A DNA stretch of 64,000 nt from assembly GCA_034521445.1 (NCBI GenBank), contig JAXHMM010000005.1, positions 558,001 through 622,000 on the forward strand. The letters run 5' to 3'. The stretch's first letter is position 1. Each line of letters begins with the position of its first letter. Of the stretch, positions 16,878 through 25,128 are shown one piece after another. This DNA comes from Balneolaceae bacterium (GTDB lineage Bacteria > Bacteroidota > Rhodothermia > Balneolales > Balneolaceae). The notes below the pieces were generated by a model that ran no database searches, was not told the origin of the DNA, and was given only the letters and a program-made list of their open reading frames with translations. The translations under genes and the position numbers were made by a program.

Positions 16878-18479
16878 CTACTCCAGGTTGAGGGCGCCGG
16901 CGGAAGGCACCTTGACCACCGGAAAGGAATCGCCGGATTCGAGGGCCTGATTGAAGAGTCCCCACTTGACATAGCCGTCGTCCGATTCGGGCTCCAGCAG
17001 GTAGAAGATGAGCTGGCGGTTGGAGTTGTTGGTGGGAATGATCACCCAGTCGTCCAGCGCCACCTCTTCGTCCCGGAATGCGCCCTCCACGGTCACCAGG
17101 CGGTGCCCCTCGTAGGCGTCCTCCTCCTGCTGGAAGGTCTCGGCCGCAAAGCGGCGTACCGGCACCGGGTCTCCGTTGGAGGTTGACACGGTGGTGATGC
17201 CGTGCATACGAAGGTTTTCCACGACGTGATCGTAGTCGCCCGAGCGGTTGTCCAGGGCGTAGGCGAAGGGTATGGAGCGGCTCTCGGTGGCGCGGAACTC
17301 GTTGTAGAGCAGGGAGCTGACCGTATCGGCGATGCCCATGCGCATATAGGTGTTGCGCTCCAGGTCATCATGGCGCATGGTGTCCAGGTCGGCAATCAGC
17401 ACGGGAAACTCGGCAGGAACCTGCGTATAGTCAAAGGAGATGCCCGCCTCCAGGCTGTCGGCGTGTTCGGTGTAGTTGGCGTCGAGTACCTGTTTCATGG
17501 CCTGTATCTCGACGGCGTTCTCGGACATGAAGGCGACGGTCTCCTTCACGAAATCCTCTACCACGTCGATGCGCGATTCGTAGTCCACGTAGGCGTAGGT
17601 CTCGCTGAGCAGTCCCAGACGGTTGCGGAGGCCGTGATAGTTGGAGGAGTAGCGCGGCATATGGCTGTAGGTGAACCAGCCCTGCTCGGGTCCACGGTAG
17701 AAATTGCCGTAGTCGAACACCTGCCAGCCCTTCTCCTGCATGTCGCTGCGGATCTCCGGCAGCATTCGCCCGCGCATGAACTCGCGGATCATGGGATCGG
17801 TGTTGGGATTAAGGGGCTCGGCGTAGGTCAGGTGGTAGCCGTGCGGGGAGCCGTTGGTGGTGTGCAGGTCCATAAAGAGCATGGGATCCCACGTAGCCAG
17901 CACGTTTTGTACCAGTCCCTGTCCCTCGCTGGTGTCAAGCTTGGTAAAATCGCGGTTCAGATTGAGTCCCTCGGCATTGGGCCGCGTACCCACCCCGCCT
18001 GAGGGTCCCCACTGGTTGGTGCGGTGCTCCCGGTCGATCATCTCATTGCCGTCGGCGTTGTAGATGGGCGCCAGGGCCAGGGTGACCTTGCCCAGCCACT
18101 CGGTGTGCTCACCGGCGGTGAGCTCCAGGATGAGGCGCAGCAGGGCCTCCTTGCCCTCCACCTCACCGGAGTGGATATTGGCCACGATAAACACCACCGG
18201 TCGACTAAGGTCGCGCGCCTGCTGCGGGCTGCTGACCACACGGTCAGAGAAGACCAGCAGGGGGAGATCCCTGCCCTGCTCGGACTGCGCGAAGACTTCA
18301 TAGTGCATATTGTCGGCATGCTGCCGGGCGTAGTCCACCACCTCCATCACATCATCGTACCGGGAGGTCTCCGTAAAATCAGTTGCCTCGGGCACCAGCT
18401 CCGGGGGCTCGGGAGCCGAACACCCCGCCGCCATGCCGATGACCGCCGCCAATACCGTAATGCTCATCCATCCTTTCAT
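16878..18479 (-). CDS. M14-family zinc carboxypeptidase lipoprotein
   Basis: 533 residues with a lipoprotein signal (GMAAGC, lipid Cys about residue 20). HSGEVEGKE supplies the H-x-x-E zinc ligands, MDLHTTNG the third zinc His, and LLSETYAYVDYESR a candidate catalytic Glu region, all in M14 order. NLNRDFTK provides the substrate-carboxylate-binding Asn-Arg. The C-terminal 170 residues form a second domain commonly seen in Bacteroidota M14 proteins. It likely trims peptides at the cell envelope. The gene is monocistronic. The 232 bp between it and the doxX start are AT-rich and hold nothing else I recognise. Confidence 0.9.
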   Translation of the reverse strand: MKGWMSITVLAAVIGMAAGCSAPEPPELVPEATDFTETSRYDDVMEVVDYARQHADNMHYEVFAQSEQGRDLPLLVFSDRVVSSPQQARDLSRPVVFIVANIHSGEVEGKEALLRLILELTAGEHTEWLGKVTLALAPIYNADGNEMIDREHRTNQWGPSGGVGTRPNAEGLNLNRDFTKLDTSEGQGLVQNVLATWDPMLFMDLHTTNGSPHGYHLTYAEPLNPNTDPMIREFMRGRMLPEIRSDMQEKGWQVFDYGNFYRGPEQGWFTYSHMPRYSSNYHGLRNRLGLLSETYAYVDYESRIDVVEDFVKETVAFMSENAVEIQAMKQVLDANYTEHADSLEAGISFDYTQVPAEFPVLIADLDTMRHDDLERNTYMRMGIADTVSSLLYNEFRATESRSIPFAYALDNRSGDYDHVVENLRMHGITTVSTSNGDPVPVRRFAAETFQQEEDAYEGHRLVTVEGAFRDEEVALDDWVIIPTNNSNRQLIFYLLEPESDDGYVKWGLFNQALESGDSFPVVKVPSAGALNLE

Positions 18480-18711
18480 TATAAATACCCCATTGTTTTT
18501 AATTTGCCCGTGAAGTCGCTAGCAGTAACGCGTGTTCAATGTAAAATACCAAACGCTGTCTTGTTGTAATATTTTGATAAGCGCTACCGGAAAAACACCT
18601 ATTTACAAAGATTTAAACACTAAGCGGCCCCTCCCATTCGATATTAACGTTAGCTCCTTGTATAATGGCGCCCTGCGGAGCATACCAATAATCGAGTCAC
18701 CGGAAGGACCT

Positions 18712-19143
18712 ATGCTGAAAGGAGGAAGACGAAGAGGAGTATACCGCGACATCGGACTGCTGATTATCCGCGCTGGTCTGGGCGTGGTCTTCGTTCTTCA
18801 CGGCTATCCCAAGGTGTTCGGGGGACCCGAAAAGTGGGAGGAGGTCGGCGCCACCATGCAGTACCTGGGCATCGAATTCGCTCCCATGTTCTTCGGTTTT
18901 ATGGCCGGCGCCATCGAACTGTTTGGAGGACTCTTCCTGGCTTTCGGCCTCTTTTTCACCCCCACCCTGGCACTGATGATCCTGGTGATGGCCGTGGCTG
19001 CGGCCGAGCAGGTGGCCACAGGCGGGGGACTCACCGGCATTGCCCATCCCATTGAACTGGCCCTGGTCTTCCTGGGACTGCTGTTTATCGGACCGGGACG
19101 CTACAGCCTGGAGTGGCGCATCAACCGCAGGAGGCGGTACTGA
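18712..19143 (+). CDS. DoxX family membrane protein
   Basis: About 143 residues from the ATG at 18712, preceded by GGAAGGACC, a plausible ribosome-binding site. Four transmembrane helices and the motifs LIIRAGLGVVFVLHGYPKVF and GAIELFGGLFLAFGLFFTP mark the DoxX/SURF4-like family, linked to redox stress or quinone reduction. The frame stays open upstream to 18532, but that part is AT-rich and not protein-like. The gene precedes the isocitrate dehydrogenase by 78 bp in the same direction. Confidence 0.88.
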   Translation: MLKGGRRRGVYRDIGLLIIRAGLGVVFVLHGYPKVFGGPEKWEEVGATMQYLGIEFAPMFFGFMAGAIELFGGLFLAFGLFFTPTLALMILVMAVAAAEQVATGGGLTGIAHPIELALVFLGLLFIGPGRYSLEWRINRRRRY

Positions 19144-19221
19144 AACGTTCATTTGGCCTATTTTCTTCATATCTTCCGCGCTGCCAGAAAGAAGTTCTCC
19201 GCAATCATCAATACCTGACCC

Positions 19222-20238
19222 ATGCAAGACGTCGTACTCATTCCCGGCGACGGAATCGGACCCGAAATCACCGATGCCGTCCTCTCCATTCTTGAGGAAG
19301 CCGGGGTAGAGATCAACTGGATCCGCCATACCGCCGGACTAAAGGCCTACGAGGAAATGGGCACTCCCCTCCCCGAAGAGACGCTGGAGGCCATCGCCGA
19401 ACACCGCCTCGCCCTGAAGGGTCCTCTGACCACGCCCGTGGGCGCCGGATTCCGCTCGGTGAATGTCGCCCTTCGCAAGAAATTCGACCTCTACAGCAAC
19501 ATACGCCCGGCCAAGACCCTTCCGCATATTCCCTCACGCTACGAGGATGTGGATCTGGTGATTTTCCGCGAGAATACCGAGGGGCTCTACATCGGCAAGG
19601 AGCAGTGGGTGCGCGAGAACGGCCATGCCGAAAGCATTGCGGTGGTGACCCGCGAGGCCAGCGAGAAGATCATCCGCGCCGCCTTCGAATACGCCGTGGA
19701 CAACAACCGCGACAAGGTGACCCTCGTCCACAAGGCCAACATCCTCAAATATACCTGCGGGCTCTTCCTGGAAGTAGGCAACGACATCGCCTCCGACTAC
19801 CCTTCTGTGGAATACGAAGACCTGATCGTCGACAACATGGCCATGCAGATGGTGCTGCGTCCCGAAACCTTCGATGTCATTGTGACCACCAACCTCTTCG
19901 GAGACATCCTCTCCGACCTCTCCTCCGGACTGGTAGGCGGACTGGGCCTGACGGGCTCGGCCAATATAGGCGACGACGCCGCCATGTTCGAGGCCGTACA
20001 CGGATCGGCCCCCGACATTGCCGGGCAGAATAAGGCCAATCCCATCGCCTTCCTGCTCTCCGCACTGATGATGCTTGATTATATAGGCGAGGAGGAGAAG
20101 GCGCATGTTATTCGGGAAGCCGTCTACCAAACGCTGGCTGACTCGTCGGTCTGCACGGCGGACATCGGTGGCAGCGGCTCCACTTCGGTTTTTGCCGAGG
20201 CGGTGTGCGGGCAGCTCAGCAAGCTGCAGTCTGCCTGA
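19222..20238 (+). CDS. NAD-dependent isocitrate dehydrogenase (IDH3-like)
   Basis: 338 residues, a beta-decarboxylating dehydrogenase. VVLIPGDGIGPEI opens the fold, FRENTEGLYIG is the phosphate/substrate loop of isocitrate enzymes, LVHKANILKYTCGLF carries the catalytic Lys, and LFGDILSDLSSGLVGGLG carries the metal-binding Asp residues. HGSAPDIAGQNKANPIA is the NAD-binding loop. IDH3-like enzymes oxidise isocitrate to 2-oxoglutarate. Isopropylmalate or homoisocitrate dehydrogenase activity is less likely because of the NTEGLY motif. 2-oxoglutarate metabolism recurs at 44-48 kb. Confidence 0.92.
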   Translation: MQDVVLIPGDGIGPEITDAVLSILEEAGVEINWIRHTAGLKAYEEMGTPLPEETLEAIAEHRLALKGPLTTPVGAGFRSVNVALRKKFDLYSNIRPAKTLPHIPSRYEDVDLVIFRENTEGLYIGKEQWVRENGHAESIAVVTREASEKIIRAAFEYAVDNNRDKVTLVHKANILKYTCGLFLEVGNDIASDYPSVEYEDLIVDNMAMQMVLRPETFDVIVTTNLFGDILSDLSSGLVGGLGLTGSANIGDDAAMFEAVHGSAPDIAGQNKANPIAFLLSALMMLDYIGEEEKAHVIREAVYQTLADSSVCTADIGGSGSTSVFAEAVCGQLSKLQSA

Positions 20239-20271
20239 CCGGCTTGCCTGTTCCCCGGCGCGCCGGACGCG

Positions 20272-21468
20272 TCAGGAACCTATACGGCGGATCAGCGCAC
20301 CTGCACGGTCCCGGTATCCGGATTCCGCATCGTGCCGGCGCACGTGCTCCAGAACCTCCAGCGCCTCTTCGTTTCGATCCAGCTCATGCAGCACGCGTCC
20401 CAGGTAGTACCCCGAAATCACATGACTGGGACGTTCGTCGGTGCCGGGCAGCTCCTCGCCCAGCCGAAAGGAGGCTCGCAGCGCCTCTTCGGCCAGATCA
20501 TGGTTTCCACGCTCCATATGGATGCGTCCCCGGTAGCCTAGCAGTTCTTCCCGCAGAACCCTGCCGAACGACAGGCTACGCGCCTCCCATCGTTCAAGGG
20601 ACGCACGAATAACCGACTGGGCCTCCTCGTAGCGCTCCGATTCGAAAAGCGCCCTTACATAGGTGCGCACATAGTAGGAATTGCGGGGATAGTCCCGGTA
20701 GAGGCTTTCGAAATGGTGCGCGGCCTCCCGGTAGTCTCTCTGGTGATGGTAGGTGATGTTGCCCAGGAAATAGGTGGCCTCGGCAGAGGCGAACACAGCG
20801 CTGTCGGCTGCCTGCCGCAGCAGTTCAAGGCCTTTCTGCTTGTCCCCGTCCGGCAGGAACCAGGCGACGGGACGCACGACCGGATAGGTATCCGGCACCC
20901 AGGACGAATAGTAGATCATGAGTCCCTCGGCAAGTTTCAGGTCGGCCAGCCCGGTGTTCTGCTGCTGCAGCAGATCGTAGGCGCTGAGTGCCTTCCGCGC
21001 AACGTTCAGGCTGGATATCCAGTTGCCGCGATTCGACCGCTGCCGCGCGATGTACCCGTTGCTGATAGCCTTGATAATCAGGGCGTCTGCGTGACCTGCC
21101 TGCCGGTCCAATAGCCGGGATGCGGCGTAGTCGACCCGTGCCATGCGCTCCATCAACTCCTCGTCCCTGGACCGGTCGTGCAGGTCGGCCAGCACCTGCC
21201 ACCAGAGTTCAATACCGTCGATCAGTTCCCAGAGCGGGTGTTGCGGGTGGCGGTTGCGCCAGGGACGAAGCACCTCCCGGGCCGCGTCAAAGCGAAAATT
21301 GTAGATGGAGTCAATGGCGGCCCTCGCATCGGGCCGGAATTCGTGATCCATGACCAGTTCCGGCACCTGCGCACCGGCCGAAGGCAGGACGGGCGGGGCA
21401 AAAAGCAGCAGGAGCAGCAGGGGTAGAAAAACCTTGTCGCGGCAAGAGGCGGGCAGGAAACGCTTCAA
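20272..21468 (-). CDS. Exported TPR protein
   Basis: About 398 residues. I place the start at the TTG at 21466-21468, which overlaps the TGA of the upstream hydrolase (TTGA). A signal peptide follows at once (VFLPLLLLLLFAPPVLPSAGA). The longer in-frame reading upstream lies inside the hydrolase gene. The mature part is a run of TPR-like helical pairs (for example SAEATYFLGNITYHHQRDY, and later YYLGRVLHELDRNEEALEV). No enzymatic motif is seen. It is the last gene of a leftward run. Confidence 0.8.
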   Translation of the reverse strand: MKRFLPASCRDKVFLPLLLLLLFAPPVLPSAGAQVPELVMDHEFRPDARAAIDSIYNFRFDAAREVLRPWRNRHPQHPLWELIDGIELWWQVLADLHDRSRDEELMERMARVDYAASRLLDRQAGHADALIIKAISNGYIARQRSNRGNWISSLNVARKALSAYDLLQQQNTGLADLKLAEGLMIYYSSWVPDTYPVVRPVAWFLPDGDKQKGLELLRQAADSAVFASAEATYFLGNITYHHQRDYREAAHHFESLYRDYPRNSYYVRTYVRALFESERYEEAQSVIRASLERWEARSLSFGRVLREELLGYRGRIHMERGNHDLAEEALRASFRLGEELPGTDERPSHVISGYYLGRVLHELDRNEEALEVLEHVRRHDAESGYRDRAGALIRRIGS

Positions 21469-22340
21469 AGCAGGTGGTCTTCGAACCAGCCGGCGGTTCG
21501 GCCAAGCATCTTCTCGAAAGGCTCCGGGAAGGACTCCTCCCCGAAAGGATGGGAGCCGCCGAAGGTATGGCCGGTGCCGGGAACCAGCATGAGCTTCTTG
21601 TCGGCCGAGGGACAGTTCCGGTGCAGCAGTTCGGCGTCGGCGGGGGGCACCGACTCGTCCCCCCGCGCATGTACGAACAGCACAGGAATATGCAGTTCCT
21701 TTACACGTTCGGCGGCCATGAGACGGCCGGCGTTTTCGCGGGCGTCGTCCCACACCACACGGTCCACCGGCATCATCTGCCCGGTACGTCCGTTCCTGAT
21801 TTCCGTCACGCCCTTATCCTCCCAGTCGGCGATCATCTCCTCGGACCAGCGCTGGTTGTAGTCCGCCACGGCTGACCAGGTGACCAGACAAGCCACCTCT
21901 TCGTATTCAGCGGCCGCCGCCACGGCGGTATGCCCCCCGCGGGAGTGCCCCAGAAGTCCTATGGCGTCGGTATTCAACCGCCTCCCGCCGGCGTCGACAT
22001 CGCCCTCCTTCAGAGCCCGGATCACCAGGTCCACCTCGTCGAGGTCGCGGCTGAGGGTTTCCCGACGGAAGAGATCCAGCCGGTCGAAGACCCTGGGATC
22101 CTCCCCGATGCCGTTGTGGGAAAAATTGACGGCCATCACAGCAAAACCCGCCTCGCTGATAGCCTCGCAGGCATCAGGAAATGGACCCCAATCCTTGAAA
22201 CCCTTAAAGCCGTGCAGGAAAATAATCACGGGAAGCGCCCTTCCGCTGCGGTCGCCGGGCAGGTAGAGGTCCCAGGTAATGGAGGATCCGTCATCGGCGG
22301 GAATACTGCCCGTACGCCTGCTGATAACATGGTGGGCCAT
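21465..22340 (-). CDS. Alpha/beta hydrolase (dienelactone-hydrolase-like)
   Basis: 291 residues. The nucleophile elbow is GHSRGGHTA, the oxyanion region IIFLHGFKGFKDW, an acidic residue lies in FVHARGDESVPP, and the catalytic His is in GTGHTFGG. No signal peptide is seen. It is probably a cytoplasmic esterase or peptidase of broad type. It starts 4 bp after rluB ends and overlaps the TPR gene at TTGA, so it sits in the middle of the scpB-rluB-hydrolase-TPR unit. Confidence 0.88.
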   Translation of the reverse strand: MAHHVISRRTGSIPADDGSSITWDLYLPGDRSGRALPVIIFLHGFKGFKDWGPFPDACEAISEAGFAVMAVNFSHNGIGEDPRVFDRLDLFRRETLSRDLDEVDLVIRALKEGDVDAGGRRLNTDAIGLLGHSRGGHTAVAAAAEYEEVACLVTWSAVADYNQRWSEEMIADWEDKGVTEIRNGRTGQMMPVDRVVWDDARENAGRLMAAERVKELHIPVLFVHARGDESVPPADAELLHRNCPSADKKLMLVPGTGHTFGGSHPFGEESFPEPFEKMLGRTAGWFEDHLL

Positions 22341-22344
22341 GGGC

Positions 22345-23244
22345 TCAGGAATCGCTGCGGTTAAAATTGAGGGTGTCCAGCTTGACCAGCTTGCGGAGGG
22401 CGTTCACCTCCTCGCGGCGCAGATAGCGCCAGCGTCCCATCTTCACATCCTCCAGGGTAAGCCCGGCGTACTCGATGCGTTTGAGGCGGGATACCTCGCT
22501 GCCAAAATGTTCCACGATACGCCGCACCAGCCGGTTACGTCCCTCGAAAAGCGACAGCAGAAAACCGTCAGGAGTGCCGGTGATGCGGTGGGGTTTGACC
22601 GGGCCGTCCTCCAGTTCGATGCCGGCGGCGAGTTCGCGGAGCTGCGCTTCGGTGAGCCTGGGCCTGGACTCCACCTCGTAGGTCTTGCGCACGCGATAGC
22701 TGGGGTGCATCAGGCGGTGGGCCAGGTCTCCGTCGTTGGTGAGAATGAGCAGGCCCATGGTGTGACGGTCCAGTCGCCCGACGGGATAGACGCGCTGGCC
22801 CGTGGCGTCCTCGATGCGGTCCATGACCGTATCGCGTCCCCGCGGGTCGTCCGTAGTGGTAATAGTGTCTTTGGGCTTGTTCAGAAGGATGTAGACGAAG
22901 GGTTCCAGGCTCATGGTCTGATCCTCCACCATCACCCGGTCGCTGCGACGCACCTTGGAGCCCAGCTCCGTGACCGTCTCCCCGTTGACGGTCACCTTGC
23001 CCGCGGCGATGTAGTCATCGGCATCGCGGCGGGAGCAGAATCCCGAATGGGCGATGAACTTGTTGAGGCGTATTTCCTCGTCCTTCCCGTAGTCCTGATC
23101 GGCTTCGGGTGGCTTCTTGCCCTTGCCTTTGGGACCGCCGCGCCTTTGTCCGGAGGGACGTTTGTTCTTCCTGCCGGGCCTGTCCCCTCCCCCGGACCTC
23201 GATTTCCTGCCTTGCGGGCGCTCTTTTCGCTGGTCCTTGCTCAC
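22345..23244 (-). CDS. rluB: 23S rRNA pseudouridine synthase RluB-like
   Basis: 299 residues. The first 60 are very basic (KGKGKKPPEADQ and similar) and probably disordered. Next comes an S4 RNA-binding domain (IRLNKFIAHSGFCSRRDADDYI), then the pseudouridine synthase catalytic motif GRLDRHTMGLLILTNDG with its Asp. The basic N-terminal extension is common in Bacteroidota RluB. It overlaps scpB by 4 bp, the classical scpB-rluB coupling of many bacteria. Confidence 0.93.
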   Translation of the reverse strand: MSKDQRKERPQGRKSRSGGGDRPGRKNKRPSGQRRGGPKGKGKKPPEADQDYGKDEEIRLNKFIAHSGFCSRRDADDYIAAGKVTVNGETVTELGSKVRRSDRVMVEDQTMSLEPFVYILLNKPKDTITTTDDPRGRDTVMDRIEDATGQRVYPVGRLDRHTMGLLILTNDGDLAHRLMHPSYRVRKTYEVESRPRLTEAQLRELAAGIELEDGPVKPHRITGTPDGFLLSLFEGRNRLVRRIVEHFGSEVSRLKRIEYAGLTLEDVKMGRWRYLRREEVNALRKLVKLDTLNFNRSDS

Positions 23245-24083
23245 GTCTGTTCGGTTTTTTCGGATTCCTCTTGCGATGTGTCTCCGGACGCCTCCTCCGG
23301 CGCCGTCTCTTCGTCGTCCCTGCCGGCGGCCTCTTTCTCTTCCCCCTCACTTTTCTCCCCACCGTCCTCTTCCGAAGCCGGTCCCGCCAGCTTTTCCACG
23401 GCATTCACCAGGCTGGGATCTACGATGTCGGCCTCATCCTCGTCCACCTCTGCCTGGAGGCGTTCCAGCTCCAGCTGCCGGTCAAAGAGGAACTGGCGGT
23501 GCTCGGACATGTCGTCGTCCTGCAGGATCTCCTCGATCTCCCGTGGCTTCGGCAGCTCGTCCAGGGAGTTGATGCCGAAATGCTTCAGAAAATGGCGCGA
23601 GGTGCGGTAGATGAGCGGTTTTCCCGGAGCGTCCATGCGTCCCGCCACCTCGATGAGCACCTTCTCCAGCAGCTGCCGCAGGATGTAGCCGGAATCGACC
23701 CCCCGGATGTCGTCCACTTCCGGCTTGGTGATGGGCTGCTTGTAGGCCACGATGGCGAGCGTCTCGATGGCCGCCTGGGAGAGCTTGCGGTAGGCGTCCT
23801 CGTGCTGAAAGATGCTCAGCCAGGGCTCGAAGCGCTTGCGGGTGGCGAAGGTGTAGCCCCCGCCCAGATTGCGTATTTCGAAGGCCAGCCCGTTTTCATC
23901 GTAGCGCCGGTTCAGCTTGTCCACAAAAGTATGGATGGCGTCGGCCTCCAGCTCCAGCTCCTCCTCACCCCTGGCGATGATGTCCACGATCTTGTCGGCG
24001 GAGACCGGCTCCTCACTGGCGAAGATGATCGCCTCGATTACCGAAGAGAGTCGCGTGCCGTCAATAAACTGGTAATCGTTCAT
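23241..24083 (-). CDS. scpB: Chromosome segregation protein ScpB with acidic tail
   Basis: 280 residues. The two winged helices of ScpB (ISSVIEAIIFASEEPVSADKIVDI and later LSQAAIETLAIVAYKQPITKPEVDDIRGVDS) fill residues 10-180 and bind the SMC-ScpA kleisin. The last 100 residues are a Glu/Asp-rich, low-complexity tail, longer than in standard ScpB. The acidic tail precedes a very basic RluB N-terminus, but no interaction is shown. No scpA is in the window. Confidence 0.94.
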   Translation of the reverse strand: MNDYQFIDGTRLSSVIEAIIFASEEPVSADKIVDIIARGEEELELEADAIHTFVDKLNRRYDENGLAFEIRNLGGGYTFATRKRFEPWLSIFQHEDAYRKLSQAAIETLAIVAYKQPITKPEVDDIRGVDSGYILRQLLEKVLIEVAGRMDAPGKPLIYRTSRHFLKHFGINSLDELPKPREIEEILQDDDMSEHRQFLFDRQLELERLQAEVDEDEADIVDPSLVNAVEKLAGPASEEDGGEKSEGEEKEAAGRDDEETAPEEASGDTSQEESEKTEQT

Positions 24084-24164
24084 GGCAATGATGTGGAGAC
24101 TTCAGGGTTGCGGGCCGTCCGCGCTTGCACCGTCAAAATAACAAAAAATGGAACCGATTTCCGA

Positions 24165-25127
24165 TCAGGTACGGGCGCGCACGATGAAGAAGCCGTCGTT
24201 TCCCTGGTTCTGGTAGAGGGGCATAAGCAGGTAACCGTCGCACCGTGCCACGATGCGCCCCTCGCGGTCCGAGGCCAGCCACTCTCCCTCCTTGACGGGC
24301 TGAAAATTGCGGTAGTCCGGACGCATTCGGAAGCGGTCACCGGGCTGGATGATGTGCTGGTAAACCAGGTCCGACTTGACGGGCAGCACGCGGGTCTGCC
24401 GCCGCAGGTGGTGATGGTACTCCTCGAAATCGGGCAGGCGCCCGCTGTCGATGATCCCGGCCTTCGACAGGGCCAGCAGCAGGGCGGCCACCGTATTGTC
24501 CACCGTCAGGTCGTTGCGGTGCTGTCCTCCCTCGAAGGCGTAGGTAAGATAGCCGCGGTCCTGGAAGTAGCGCAGGGCGGCGCCACGAAGGCTCTCTTCG
24601 ATGCCGAAGACCATGGGCACGTGCAGGTGACTCAGGAAATCCACATGGTTTTGACGCGGAGCGGTGATGGCGAAGATGTGTCCCTCAGCCGAGAAGGAGT
24701 GCAGGTCGACCAGGATGTTGTCGGGCGAACCGCCGTGGTCGCCGTAGGGCAGGGCCGACTCCCCGATCAGCGGCAGCAGCTTCTTGATCTGCCGGCGCTC
24801 GCTGCTGTCCAGCTCCCCTGCCGGCGTGCCGCGCACCTGCTCCAGGATACGTGGAAACCAGATCCGGTTCATGTCCTCGTCAATGTAGCGCACGCCCTCC
24901 CGCAGGGCCGGGAGATTGGCGCGCAGTCCCAGTACGGTGCCCCGCACCACGGCCCCATGCCGCTCCATCATGCCGAAGACCTGCTGCAGGGCCTCGACGC
25001 CGGCCGGCTCGTTGCCGTGCATCCCGCCGAGGATCAGGAAGCGCGGTCCGGGAACGGGACCCTCGGCATGACCGACCACGCGGTCCGCTTCGGCCTCTTC
25101 TATGTGCTCGGCAAGGGTATGCTTCAT
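24165..25127 (-). CDS. AstE/AspA-like M14 carboxypeptidase-fold hydrolase
   Basis: 320 residues. GGMHGNEPAG gives the H-x-x-E zinc ligands and VDLHSFSAEG the third zinc His; MNRIWFPRIL has the substrate-site Arg area. This is the succinylglutamate desuccinylase/aspartoacylase branch of M14. In Bacteroidota such genes recur beside GCS2-CBS fusions, often with an ATP-grasp RimK-like ligase, hinting at gamma-glutamyl or N-acyl-amino-acid cleavage. It starts 1 bp after the GCS2-CBS stop, so the two are tightly coupled. Confidence 0.87.
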   Translation of the reverse strand: MKHTLAEHIEEAEADRVVGHAEGPVPGPRFLILGGMHGNEPAGVEALQQVFGMMERHGAVVRGTVLGLRANLPALREGVRYIDEDMNRIWFPRILEQVRGTPAGELDSSERRQIKKLLPLIGESALPYGDHGGSPDNILVDLHSFSAEGHIFAITAPRQNHVDFLSHLHVPMVFGIEESLRGAALRYFQDRGYLTYAFEGGQHRNDLTVDNTVAALLLALSKAGIIDSGRLPDFEEYHHHLRRQTRVLPVKSDLVYQHIIQPGDRFRMRPDYRNFQPVKEGEWLASDREGRIVARCDGYLLMPLYQNQGNDGFFIVRART

Positions 25128-25128
25128 T

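Noticed and set aside
18661-18666. TATAAT as promoter of the DoxX gene
   Set aside because: Bacteroidota-type sigma factors use a different -7/-33 consensus and no matching -33 element is evident, so it is not listed.
20240-20271. CCTGAC...GTCAGG inverted repeat as terminator between IDH and the TPR gene
   Set aside because: The arms are 6 bp, the loop is long, and there is no T-tract on either strand.
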